From assembly GCA_043101605.1 (NCBI GenBank), contig JBICIG010000102.1, positions 1 through 49,532 of the forward strand: a stretch of 49,532 nt of DNA, in the 5' to 3' direction. The notes under the pieces were generated by a model that was given only the letters and a program-made list of their open reading frames with translations, made no database searches and was not told the origin of the DNA. Below, piece after piece: positions 17,001 to 24,539 of the stretch. The first letter of the stretch is position 1; each line of letters opens with the position of its first letter. A program made the translations under genes and the position numbers. The DNA comes from JBICIG01 sp043101605. GTDB taxonomy: Bacteria; Planctomycetota; Phycisphaerae; Phycisphaerales; UBA1924.

Positions 17001-17429
17001 CTCTTGGTCGATGAGAACACCGGGCGCATCGTCATGTCCCGCGGCGTCACGATGACCCACATCCGCCTGGGCGATTCCCAGCGGTCAGACCTGCTCTGCG
17101 ATCAACTGACAGCCGAGATCACCCCCAACCGCCTCGCCGACGCCGATCAGGAATCCGTCGCGACCGGCCCGCTCGAGGGCGCCGAGTTCGAGCGCGTCCT
17201 CGCCGAGGGCGCCGTCCATCTCCGCTCGGGCGATCAGGAGATCTTCGCCGATTCGCTGATCTACGACGCGGTCACGGGCATTGCTGAAGCGATCGCCGCC
17301 GCGGGCAACACCGTCACCTTCTTCGATGAGAAATCCGGCGCCCCGGTGTCGGCCCGCCGCCTCTGGTGGGATCTGATTGAAGGACGCATCGAAGTCCGCC
17401 AGCCGGGCTCGGTCAGCGCCCCGCGCTGA
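14058..17429 (+). CDS. Giant LptC/OstA-like LPS-transport protein
   Basis: A 1123-residue protein with one N-terminal membrane helix (about residues 20-42) and a long periplasmic part. Residues about 75-215 look LptC-like (pattern GELYLDDGRALAIEAPRGKLYM). From about 290 to the end come repeated short beta-rich segments of OstA/LptA type, of which ARMTAVGTGLVQFEDRKSGARGR... and the C-terminal EIFADSLIYDAVTGIAEA are clear examples, separated by Pro/Ala/Glu-rich linkers at about 245-300, 375-415 and 905-960. Typical LptC and LptA are each under 220 residues. Its place right after kdsD and kdsC matches kdsD-kdsC-lptC-lptA of other Gram-negatives, so I infer a single-chain periplasmic bridge. The ATG directly follows the kdsC stop; an alternative ATG lies at 14076. 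Confidence 0.75.
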   Translation: MRYDGPMARRTHGRIDGQLIGLIAACVTALLSFGILGWFIFRSAKPAGPAAGEDLTPPAPVIGQSGRTGPGMGRGRGLSLEFTADDDPTQRIGTLRTGTLDPLPGRHFDAGDLKGELYLDDGRALAIEAPRGKLYMPRDDSLESGTLRGGVQIRLYDPRPDGTPANPATDQPALTAVTPELRFDFALSEIETPGLLSVSSKSVDFEGGDVKVIFNKPRERLELVEVRRGGTMTYRPERGQSPRSLTGAAEPAADRETVRAAPPTTLATNERSARSSQPPPNRPANPQPAAEQPVNRSFYRIVCSSDVNLTMGDRVLQGDQLEVWVHLIDNALHDNAFGRPNRQARALPIEQSGSWLAALGLGAAIAAQPEAVTPPSTQPDQPADAAERAEAIEPAEREAPEPVTLGWEQGLTLRALDERPAELTRNHVAARMTAVGTGLVQFEDRKSGARGRCASLDYLATDRFLTLTGPGRRPVALEVPETGRLDATRVEFSLATGVIAVPGPGTLTATDPELADLPGSRDLAWSERADFELILDEQGELTGMLREAWFTGAVEARDGGSLLAGDHLAASFTPRADASGSDLARLDLTGNARVRDTSNALIRGESVTALFAESRGAQGDPERVVITRARIEREGSSLVADTVDAALARSPEDELTVDTVLARGSVRIERPDDQLVATADEVRAEAALSRATLTGPLVTVAIGNGTLTGTQVEVNGEAEQVEVFGAGTFTLTDDDAPHLQPGDPALTATWTTQMFLDDAAGSLKLTGGVQTIWKPEPLVTNDVTAERVTIEFDKSDAPGSRPSSLGVESSDRTVRRVVATGGSILEPDGSPAVVQSLREGALTGAVAPADPAGAARPVERLLRLEAPEIVADNLAGTITVDQPGRLVLADLRGDASAPSPTEPAADNTADSPGADSSSNEDGAQPRPTPGVIMPTEPTGDQPDLNRPITDQPTDEQPEAPASSVLADSGLRGSALFTWQGSLLVDENTGRIVMSRGVTMTHIRLGDSQRSDLLCDQLTAEITPNRLADADQESVATGPLEGAEFERVLAEGAVHLRSGDQEIFADSLIYDAVTGIAEAIAAAGNTVTFFDEKSGAPVSARRLWWDLIEGRIEVRQPGSVSAPR

Positions 17430-17458
17430 TCGTCCACCGCCGGATCCCGCCGACTCCG

Positions 17459-18016
17459 TTACGCCGACGAGCGATCGACGACGCGGTACGACTCGCGCTC
17501 GCCGCGCCCGCGCAACGGGTAGTCCTTTCGCAGCGGATGCCCCGGGTAGTCCTCCCAGGTCAGAATCCGCCGCAGGTCCGGGTGGTTGCGGAAGCGGATG
17601 CCGAACATGTCGAAGACCTCGCGCTCGGGCCACTCGGCCCCGGGCCAAAGGTCCGTGACGCTGTCGACCACCAGCGCCGGGTCGGCCTCGATCCCGTCGG
17701 TCGGGATCGACGGGTCCAGGAAGGTCTTGACCGTCAGCCGATCGTCCCGCTCGTGCGAGATCAGCAGGTACACCACCGCGAACCGCCCCAGCGTCTTGGC
17801 GGGGTAGTTCAGGTAGTCCACGCCGACGACATCCGACAGGAAGTTGTACCTCGCCCCGTCGGCATCACGCAGGAACTTCATCACCGCGTGCAGGTCCTTG
17901 GGCTCGACCACCACCGTCGTCTGGTTGCGGAACTCCGTCGCCCGAAGCTTCGCCGCCGGGAACGCTTCCTTGAGCAGCGGCAGGACGGGATGGTCGAGGC
18001 TCGGCTTGGCGGGCAT
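17459..18016 (-). CDS. nuoC: NADH-quinone oxidoreductase subunit C
   Basis: A 185-residue 30-kDa-type subunit of respiratory complex I, in the peripheral arm. The family signature EREVFDMFGIRFRNHPDLRR followed by WEDYPGHPLRKDYPL lies at residues 131-168. ATG 18016 has GGAGAA ahead. It is not in a nuo operon: the upstream gene is a hypothetical and the downstream one converges. Other nuo subunits are absent here, so this copy may be an orphan or the complex I genes may be scattered. Confidence 0.93.
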   Translation of the reverse strand: MPAKPSLDHPVLPLLKEAFPAAKLRATEFRNQTTVVVEPKDLHAVMKFLRDADGARYNFLSDVVGVDYLNYPAKTLGRFAVVYLLISHERDDRLTVKTFLDPSIPTDGIEADPALVVDSVTDLWPGAEWPEREVFDMFGIRFRNHPDLRRILTWEDYPGHPLRKDYPLRGRGERESYRVVDRSSA

Positions 18017-18113
18017 GGATCGCGTTCTCCATTCGGGTCCATCGAATCCCCGGGCCTCGAGCGCCCGCGGCCGGACACTGTAGCCGATCGGAACCCGCAT
18101 CGGCCCGGCTCGC

Positions 18114-18785
18114 TCACCCGCCAAGCGCCCCGCGCAGCACCGCCGATTCCGCCGCGGAGGCTCCCAGAATCACCCGAGTTTCGGGCGTCGCGTGCGCGCC
18201 GATCGCCCGCCCGAGCGAACGCACGACCGCCTCCTCGGGCTCGGCATCCCACGCCAGGAAGTAGCCCCGGAGCGCGCCTGATCGCCCGAGTTTCCAAGCC
18301 ATCCGCTCGAAGTGCTCCTCGGCATCGGGAAGCATCGCCGGCGTCATCATCGCCAGCAGGTCCGCCACAAGCCCCACGCCCGGGTGCTCCTCGGCAAACC
18401 TGGTCGCGACATGCGGATCGCCCAGGACCGTCCCCACGCCCGTTCGGAACCACAGCAGATCGGCGCCCGGGCCGAACCGTTCGACCGCCTCGCCGAGCCG
18501 CCGCCAGCCCTCGCCCGTCCACAGCCGGGGATCGGGCAACTCGTCCGATCCGCTCGCGGGCCCGCTCGGGTCACCCTCGCCGAACCATCCGGCCCGGCAG
18601 ATGAAGACCTCCCCCGCCGACGCTTCGGGCGTCGGAGCGTCGAGCGGGTTGGCGCCCGCGATCCACAGCCGTCCGTGCTCGGCGCCCGCCGGCCCGCCCG
18701 GATCGCCGGATTCGGGGATCGCCTCGTGCGCGCGCCATGGGTCGTTCTCTCTGGATCCGCCGCTCTCGATTCGGTACAAGCGCAT
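18114..18785 (-). CDS. Hypothetical protein
   Basis: A 223-residue soluble-looking protein without signal peptide. The C-terminal half has a pattern such as HPGVGLVADLLAMMTPAML followed by EEHFERMAWKLG, vaguely like sugar-phosphate isomerase/AP-endonuclease TIM barrels, but not enough to name it. Codon use and composition match neighbours. It is divergent from the 18920 gene and lies 97 bases upstream of nuoC on the same strand. Confidence 0.6.
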   Translation of the reverse strand: MRLYRIESGGSRENDPWRAHEAIPESGDPGGPAGAEHGRLWIAGANPLDAPTPEASAGEVFICRAGWFGEGDPSGPASGSDELPDPRLWTGEGWRRLGEAVERFGPGADLLWFRTGVGTVLGDPHVATRFAEEHPGVGLVADLLAMMTPAMLPDAEEHFERMAWKLGRSGALRGYFLAWDAEPEEAVVRSLGRAIGAHATPETRVILGASAAESAVLRGALGG

Positions 18786-18919
18786 GGTGGCCCTCGTCGC
18801 GCAGGTCTGGCCGATCCTGCGTCCGGTTCGGTTACACGGTATGGGGTCGCGCGGGGCGTGTCCGATAGTGACCCGCCCCGGGGACGGATCCCCGGCCAAT
18901 CCGAGCAGGGAGCAAGACC

Positions 18920-19189
18920 GTGATGTTTGCAGGCCGCCACGCGGATGGCAGCGGCTCGCCGGAGCGCGAGACCGACTCAGGCCGTCGGCTGACCCGGGAG
19001 CAGGTCGTCAGCCGAATCCTTTCCTTGAACGCCGGCGCCACGCGCGATTTCCTCGACGAGTTCGACGACGACGACCTCGACACCTACCTCGCCCGGCTCA
19101 CCTGGACCCAGGAACCCCGCGGGCGGCGCGCCACCTGGGTCCGCAAGGGCGACTCGCCCGCGATCCAGACCCGACGATTCGGCCGCTGA
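18920..19189 (+). CDS. Small conserved-looking hypothetical protein
   Basis: An 89-residue protein: a polar start, then LTREQVVSRILSLNAGATRDFLDEFDDDDLDTYLARL, a helical acidic region, then a basic tail. GTG 18920 and ATG 18923 are adjacent; GGGAG about 10 bases upstream serves either. A strong terminator follows at 19220, which supports it as an independent transcription unit. Function unknown. Confidence 0.65.
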   Translation: MMFAGRHADGSGSPERETDSGRRLTREQVVSRILSLNAGATRDFLDEFDDDDLDTYLARLTWTQEPRGRRATWVRKGDSPAIQTRRFGR

Positions 19190-19219
19190 CCCCCTCCATC
19201 CGGTGATCCACCCACTCCG

Positions 19220-19254
19220 CAGCCGATCCGGTTCTCTCCGGGTCGGCTGTTTCC
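19220..19254 (+). terminator. Rho-independent terminator
   Basis: A 12-bp stem with one T-G pair (CAGCCGATCCGG at 19220-19231 with CCGGGTCGGCTG at 19238-19249), 6-base loop, then TTTCCTT. It lies 30 bases past the stop of the 89-residue gene. The rest of the 19190-19444 spacer shows no gene. Confidence 0.75.
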
Positions 19255-19444
19255 TTGCGCTTTCCGGACCGATGAACACCCCGAGGCCGGGCTCTCAAGG
19301 CTCCCGCTGCGCTCGCCCGATAAGCGTGAAGGTCCGGGAGTTCGGTCCGTGCCCCGGGGGGACCCCGGGCGGATGTCATTCGTGTCGCGTCGGTCCGGCG
19401 GAGCCCGGTCACGCGTCCTCGGCCGACTCGCCGGAGAGACCCGC

Positions 19445-20761
19445 ATGCCCCGCACGCACCACCGACGCCCGATCGCTTCCCTCCTCGCCCTGGCCGCGGG
19501 TCTGACCGCGACGATGTCCGGGTGCGGCATGGTCCGCTCGCTCGTCTTTGTCGAGCCCGATCAGCCCCAGTCGCGCACGCTCATCACCGGCACCGACCCC
19601 ACGACCCGGGCCGACACCACCCAGCCCGCGGCGAGCAATGCGTACGCCAACAAGATCTCGCGCGATGCGGCGCTGGTCCGCGCCGCGATCGAGCCCCGCC
19701 GACCCGCCCAGCCCTTCTCGAGCACCTCCGCCTTTGCGCTCAACGCCGAGACCTTCGGCGAGCGCCCCACCCCCACCACCAGCCCGCGCGCTCTCGGCAC
19801 GCCCGAGTCGCCCAATGTTGCGCAGGTGACCTTCTCGCACACCGGCGGCGTGTACGACCCGTCGATCTCACGCGACGGACGACTCCTCGCGTTCGCCAGC
19901 ACCCAGCACCGCCCCACCAGCGACATCTACCTCCAGCGCGTCGGCGCCCGCGTCGTCACCCAACTGACCACCAGCGACGCCCAGGACGCCATGCCCGTCA
20001 TCAGCCCCGACGGCACCCGCGTCGCGTTCGCCTCCGATCGCAACGGGAACTGGGACATCTTCGTCATCCCGATCACCGGCGGGCGCGCCCTCCAGATCAC
20101 CAGTGATTCGGCGCACGAGGTCCATCCCTCCTGGTCGCCCGACGGCTCCAAGCTCGTCTTCAGCCGCCTCGGCGTCACCAGCGGGCGCTGGGAGATGTGG
20201 GTCGTCGACACCAACAACGCCGCGCTCACCCAGTTCATCGGCTACGGGCTCTTCCCCGAGTGGTGCCCCGTCTCCGGCACCGGGCTCGGCGGGACCGACC
20301 AGATCGCATTCCAGCTCAATCGCGAGCGCGGCGACCGCGCCTATTCCATCTGGACCATCGACTACGCCGACGGCATGGCCGGCAGCCCCACCGAGATCGC
20401 CTCCTCCGGCAGCGCCGCGCTGATCAACCCTTCCTGGAGCCCCGACGGCAAGCGCCTGGTCTTCGCCGGCATCCCCAACGACGGGTCGTGGACGCTCGGC
20501 GGGCGCGACATGCGCCCTCACCGCGCCGATATCTGGATGATCGACCTCGACGGGACCGATCTGGTCAAGCTCACCGACGGTTCCACCACCGACCTCATGC
20601 CCACCTGGACCGCCCGGGACACCGTCATCTTCGCCAGCGACCGCGGCGGGCAGGAGAACCTGTGGTCGCTCGATGTGCGTGACGCCGTCGCCCTCGCCGA
20701 GGGCCGCGTGCCCGACCGCGCGTCCTCCCTCGCCAACGCGCCGGAGGACGCCGGGAACTGA
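19445..20761 (+). CDS. TolB-like beta-propeller lipoprotein
   Basis: A 438-residue exported protein. The N-terminal signal ends in a lipobox-like TMSGC, so it is likely lipid-anchored. From about residue 125 it is built of WD40-like/PD40 beta-propeller blades with repeated (S)PDGxxxxF motifs (SRDGRLLAFAS, SPDGTRVAFASDR, SPDGSKLVFSR, SPDGKRLVFAG). It resembles TolB in its C-terminal propeller but lacks a recognisable TolB N-terminal domain, and no tolA, tolQ, tolR or pal is near. ATG 19445 has GGAGAG 6 bases ahead. It probably forms a unit with the lipoprotein gene 68 bases downstream. Confidence 0.82.
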   Translation: MPRTHHRRPIASLLALAAGLTATMSGCGMVRSLVFVEPDQPQSRTLITGTDPTTRADTTQPAASNAYANKISRDAALVRAAIEPRRPAQPFSSTSAFALNAETFGERPTPTTSPRALGTPESPNVAQVTFSHTGGVYDPSISRDGRLLAFASTQHRPTSDIYLQRVGARVVTQLTTSDAQDAMPVISPDGTRVAFASDRNGNWDIFVIPITGGRALQITSDSAHEVHPSWSPDGSKLVFSRLGVTSGRWEMWVVDTNNAALTQFIGYGLFPEWCPVSGTGLGGTDQIAFQLNRERGDRAYSIWTIDYADGMAGSPTEIASSGSAALINPSWSPDGKRLVFAGIPNDGSWTLGGRDMRPHRADIWMIDLDGTDLVKLTDGSTTDLMPTWTARDTVIFASDRGGQENLWSLDVRDAVALAEGRVPDRASSLANAPEDAGN

Positions 20762-20829
20762 ACGAATCAACGCCGGCGACGAAGCCGGCACGAAGCACGG
20801 GCGGAGCCCCGTGAGAACGGCAGGACGCC

Positions 20830-21624
20830 ATGACAACTGAACAGACCATGTCTGGCAACACCACCCGGCGGCGCACGGCGCGCTCGCTCCGCGTCGGTCT
20901 GCTCGGCGGGGCGCTCGGCGCGCTCGCCGCCGGCTGCGAGAGCGGCCCGAAGGACCCGCCGCTCGTCAAGCCCGCGACGACCGTCTCGCCCTACCTCACG
21001 ACGCAGGGCGTGCGCGTCTGGGCGGTCGCGCCGCTGATCAATGAGAGCGGCACGACGCTCGCCGACGCACTGGGGGTTTCCGACAAGCTCGTCGCCGCCC
21101 TTCAGGAAGTCCGCGGCATCAGCTGCCTCCCGCTCAACCGAACGCTCGAGTACCTGAGCGCCGCGGAGATGCAGGGCGTCTCGACCCCCGCCGACGCGGC
21201 GCAGCTCGCCGAGGCGCTGGGGGTCGACGGCGTGATCGTCGGCACCATCACCGCGTACAACCCCTACGACCCCCCCACGCTCGGGCTGTCGCTCGTGCTC
21301 TACCAGCGCAGCGGGACGCGGGCCTCGACCCTCGATGTGCGCCGGCTCGCCGAGAGCCCGACCGCCCCCGCGACCAGCAGCTACCGAACCGCCCCGAGCG
21401 CGTCGGTCTCGCTGCACCTCGACGGGCGGAACCACGAGGTGCTCGCGGCGGTGCAGGAATACGCCCTGGGGCGCACCGACGAGCGATTCCCGCTCGGATG
21501 GCGACGGTACCTGGCCAGCATGGATCTGTTCACGCAGTTCGCGACCCACCACGCGGTGGACCGGCTGCTCGCGGGCGAACGCGAGCGGATGGGGCCCCGG
21601 GTGGTGCGGGCCAGAGACGACTAG
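20830..21624 (+). CDS. Lipoprotein with TolB-N/LpoB-like domain, unknown role
   Basis: A 264-residue protein with a signal and lipobox LAAGC (Cys near residue 37). The mature part contains VAPLINESGTTLADALGVSDKLVAAL and AEALGVDGVIVGTITAY, a pattern shared by TolB N-terminal, LpoB and CsgG-like assembly lipoproteins, which I use only as a fold hint. It follows the propeller lipoprotein; a TolB-N-like fold and a TolB-like propeller on two adjacent genes could together make a split TolB, which is speculation. Downstream is a hairpin and the 87-residue gene. Confidence 0.7.
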   Translation: MTTEQTMSGNTTRRRTARSLRVGLLGGALGALAAGCESGPKDPPLVKPATTVSPYLTTQGVRVWAVAPLINESGTTLADALGVSDKLVAALQEVRGISCLPLNRTLEYLSAAEMQGVSTPADAAQLAEALGVDGVIVGTITAYNPYDPPTLGLSLVLYQRSGTRASTLDVRRLAESPTAPATSSYRTAPSASVSLHLDGRNHEVLAAVQEYALGRTDERFPLGWRRYLASMDLFTQFATHHAVDRLLAGERERMGPRVVRARDD

Positions 21625-21628
21625 GGCC

Positions 21629-21649
21629 CGCCGGCTCGTTCCGGCGTTT
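21629..21649 (+). terminator. Short hairpin, weak terminator
   Basis: CGCCGG (21629-21634) pairs with CCGGCG (21641-21646) around CTCGTT and is followed by TTT. It sits 5 bases after the lipoprotein stop. The T run is short, so termination may be partial. Confidence 0.4.
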
Positions 21650-21669
21650 GCCCGAGGAAGGAACGAGCC

Positions 21670-21933
21670 ATGCCCGACCCGAGACCCGACGACGCCACCC
21701 GAACCGGGGCGATCCCGCCCCAACCGGCACGAGAGCACGCGCCCGTGTCGTTCGTGCGCGCCGGGCACCGGTGGAGCTTCCGGTGCGAGGTCGGGCGAGA
21801 GTCCGATCTTCGTGCCTCGCTTATGAGGCTTGCCGATCGGGCCGACTGTGAATTCGAGCGGAGCGATGCGGAACTCGTGATGGCGCACATCGGGCGGGCC
21901 CTCCCCCCGGGCGTGCACCACCAGCCCCGCTGA
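21670..21933 (+). CDS. Small hypothetical protein
   Basis: An 87-residue protein with AAGGA well placed before ATG 21670. The central RAGHRWSFRCEVGRESDLRAS...MRLADRADCEF looks like a compact alpha/beta unit with two Cys residues. No membrane segment or signal. It lies 62 bases before the recombinase start on the same strand and may share its transcript. Function unknown. Confidence 0.65.
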   Translation: MPDPRPDDATRTGAIPPQPAREHAPVSFVRAGHRWSFRCEVGRESDLRASLMRLADRADCEFERSDAELVMAHIGRALPPGVHHQPR

Positions 21934-21995
21934 CCGACGCGACCGTGACCCGACCCCGCCCCGCGAACCCGGGTGCGTCCGAAGGAGCCGACGAG

Positions 21996-23021
21996 ATGTC
22001 CAACCTCGCCCTGACCGAGCGCTTCGCTGCCTACCTCACCGATGAGCGTCACTTCAGCCCGTACACCGCGCGGTGCTACGGGGCGGACCTCAGGCAGTTC
22101 GTCGAGTTCCTCGCCGACGAGTTCGGGCTCGACCCGGCCGAGTCGGCCGAGGCCGAGGCGTTCAACCGGCTCCAGGCGAGCGCCGGTGCGGCGCCCGATG
22201 TCGCCGGGAGCATCACCCCGCGGACGCTGACCGATGTCATCGCGACCGCCGACGCCGATCTGATCCGCGGGTTCCTGGCGCACCTGGGCGAGCAGAGCTA
22301 CTCCGCCGCCACCATGGCGAGGAAGATCGCCACGCTGCGGTCGTTCTACAAGTGGGCCCAGCGGCGCGGCCTCGCCCAGACCAACCCGATGACCCTCATC
22401 CGCACACCCCGCCAGAGCAAGCGCCTGCCCAAGGCGATCAGCGTCGACCAGGTCGAGCAGCTCCTGAGCGCCCCGCCCGAGAACGAGGTGCTGGGGCTCC
22501 GCGACCGCGCCATGCTCGAGACGCTCTACTCAACGGGCATCCGCGTCAGCGAGCTCGTCGCGCTCAACACCGCCGACCTCGATCTGGCCGGCGAATCCAT
22601 GCATGTCCGCGGCAAGGGCAAGAAGGAACGCCTCGTCCCGCTGGGCTCGCACGCCCTGGCGGCGATCGTCGGGTACATCGAGCGCATCAAGACCGACCCC
22701 CGCTTCGCCCGCGCCTGGGCCGAGGCGGGCGACGATCACCCGCTGTTCGTCAACAAGCACGGCAAGCGGCTGAGCTCGCGCTCCGTCCGCCGCAAGCTCG
22801 ACAAGTACCTCAAGCAGATCGGGCTCGACACGACCATCAGCCCGCACACGCTGCGCCACAGCTTCGCGACGCACCTGCTCGACAACGGGGCCGACCTCCG
22901 CAGCGTGCAGGAACTGCTCGGGCACGAATCGCTCAGCACCACGCAGGTCTACACCCACCTCACCGAGAAGCGCGTCCGCGACACCTACGACCGGGCGCAC
23001 CCTCGTGCCGAAGCGGGCTGA
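21996..23021 (+). CDS. xerC: Xer-type site-specific tyrosine recombinase
   Basis: A 341-residue recombinase that resolves chromosome dimers at dif with a partner Xer protein. An N-terminal SAM-like core-binding domain (about 8-130) contains an Ala/Glu-rich insert at about 46-75. The catalytic domain holds R183 (TGIR), K207 (GKGKK), H284 and R287 (HTLRH), H310 (LLGH) and nucleophile Y319 (VYTH). The ending YDRAHPRA is more like XerC than XerD, but the two are hard to separate without alignment. ATG 21996 has AAGGAG 8 bases ahead. It does not border an integron, phage or element, so a housekeeping role is likely. Confidence 0.88.
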   Translation: MSNLALTERFAAYLTDERHFSPYTARCYGADLRQFVEFLADEFGLDPAESAEAEAFNRLQASAGAAPDVAGSITPRTLTDVIATADADLIRGFLAHLGEQSYSAATMARKIATLRSFYKWAQRRGLAQTNPMTLIRTPRQSKRLPKAISVDQVEQLLSAPPENEVLGLRDRAMLETLYSTGIRVSELVALNTADLDLAGESMHVRGKGKKERLVPLGSHALAAIVGYIERIKTDPRFARAWAEAGDDHPLFVNKHGKRLSSRSVRRKLDKYLKQIGLDTTISPHTLRHSFATHLLDNGADLRSVQELLGHESLSTTQVYTHLTEKRVRDTYDRAHPRAEAG

Positions 23022-23054
23022 AGCCCCGCCCGCCCACAGACACGCCAAACCACC

Positions 23055-24539
23055 TCAGGAGCCGGGCGGATCGCTCGGCTCCTGTTGCTTCTGCGGATCG
23101 GTCGCGTCACCGTCCGGCTCGTCGGCGGGCGCTCCTTCGGCGGGATCGGTCGCGGGCTCGGCGATCTCGGGCCATTCCCACGCCGCGACCAACGCCGCGA
23201 TCTCCGCCGCGATCTCGAGCACCTCGTCGGGATCGTGCGCTCGATCCACGGGAATCGGGATCGCGCCGATGAACCGCTCGTGCCGATCAATCAGCACGAC
23301 GAGCACCGGGCCGCCCGGCTCGAATCGCTCGATCGTCGTCGCGTGGACGGTGGTCCAGGCCGCACGCTCCGGCGGGACCGCGACCCGCGCCGCGCCCTCC
23401 GGCCCCGGCTGGAACAGGCCCGAGAGCTGCGCACGATCGAAGGTCGTCACACCCGTCACCGCCAGCAGCGCCGACTGGAACGCGACGCGTCGCGCGGGCC
23501 TCCCGGACGACAGCCGCCGCGTCCGCAACGCTTCGAGCATCGCGCCCGCGCCCTCGAGCGCCTCGGCGGCGCGCGCGATCGCGGGCTCGGCCGCCGGCTG
23601 GGAAAGGTCCGCGACGATCACGCCGACCACCGGCTCCCCCGCCGCGGCATCGCGATCGGCCAGCAGCCGCCGCAACGACCACGGGCGACCGGTCACGCCC
23701 CCGAACGCCCAACCCTCGATCGGGTCCCCCTGCCGGAGCCTCGGCGGGCGCACGCGGAACGCCCAGACGCCGTCGATGGGGTCGCGGCCGGCGACCTCGA
23801 ACGACCATTCGTTGAGCGCCGCCGGCTCGGCTGGCTCGATCGTCAGCCGCAGCGCCGTCTGTTCGGACTCGAAGTAGACCATGACGAGCGCAAGCCGAAA
23901 GGACTCGGCGTCGAACGCGAACGCCAGCCGGGCGTGCTCGGCTTGGGCGCGCACGATCCACGCTCGGCGACCCTCGACCGTCTCGAGCGACGCGGTCTGG
24001 CTTTCCGCATCGGCCGCGAAGGGCATCGCGATCGACGCCTCCCCGAACGCGAGCCAGAGTTGCGGGAGGGGGATCGCCGGCAGATGCCGCTCGAGCGCCG
24101 CGGGCAACAGCGGGCCCGGCTCGGCGACGCGCACGAACGATCGCCCGTCTTCGGCGTGCAGAGCCGTCAGCGTGAAGCCCGATTCCGTCTGGACGGCGTG
24201 CGCGCGCAACGGGCCGAGTTGCAGCCGGAGTTGCCGCGGCGTGTCCGGGCGGGCATCCAGCGAGAGTTCCACCGCCGACTGCTCGACGCCGCCGGCTGAG
24301 ATCATTTCGATCGAGATTCGCTCGGCGATCGGAGCGGCGCGATAGGCCATGCGGGCCCGCGCGAGCAGTTCCTGGACCGGCATCGTCGCCGTTTCCCCGA
24401 GAACCGCCTCAATCGGCGACACGGCTGGCGACGCGGGCGGTGACGCGGGTTCTGTGGGCTGCACGCCGGGCGCACCCGCCCCCCCCATCGCCACGGCGAC
24501 GCACGCCGAAACCGCCACCAGCAGACGCTGCCCGCTCAT
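23055..24539 (-). CDS. Secreted protein, LolA-like fold suspected
   Basis: A 494-residue protein with a signal peptide (about 1-22, ending GAGA). The first half (about 45-260) alternates beta strands and charged turns in a way that recalls LolA/outer-membrane-lipoprotein-sorting-like proteins (ERISIEMISAGGVEQSAVELSL). The second half has FGGVTGRPWSLRRLL then strand-rich segments that recall a redoxin scaffold, but there is no CxxC and no Cys, so no redox activity is proposed. The C-terminal 40 residues are acidic and Pro-rich. Its ATG overlaps the folK stop (ATGA), implying translational coupling. Function unknown. Confidence 0.65.
   Translation of the reverse strand: MSGQRLLVAVSACVAVAMGGAGAPGVQPTEPASPPASPAVSPIEAVLGETATMPVQELLARARMAYRAAPIAERISIEMISAGGVEQSAVELSLDARPDTPRQLRLQLGPLRAHAVQTESGFTLTALHAEDGRSFVRVAEPGPLLPAALERHLPAIPLPQLWLAFGEASIAMPFAADAESQTASLETVEGRRAWIVRAQAEHARLAFAFDAESFRLALVMVYFESEQTALRLTIEPAEPAALNEWSFEVAGRDPIDGVWAFRVRPPRLRQGDPIEGWAFGGVTGRPWSLRRLLADRDAAAGEPVVGVIVADLSQPAAEPAIARAAEALEGAGAMLEALRTRRLSSGRPARRVAFQSALLAVTGVTTFDRAQLSGLFQPGPEGAARVAVPPERAAWTTVHATTIERFEPGGPVLVVLIDRHERFIGAIPIPVDRAHDPDEVLEIAAEIAALVAAWEWPEIAEPATDPAEGAPADEPDGDATDPQKQQEPSDPPGS
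23057..23083 (-). terminator. Hairpin across the stop codon between convergent genes
   Basis: AGGAGCCG (23057-23064) pairs with CGGCTCCT (23076-23083). It spans the 3' end of the secreted-protein gene and lies 36 bases past the recombinase stop. The minus strand continues GAGGTGGTTTGG, a poor T tract, so bidirectional termination is possible but unproven. Confidence 0.4.

Noticed and set aside
20772..20789. GCCGGC hairpin after the propeller lipoprotein
   Set aside because: Six-bp stem without T tract; not enough to call a terminator.
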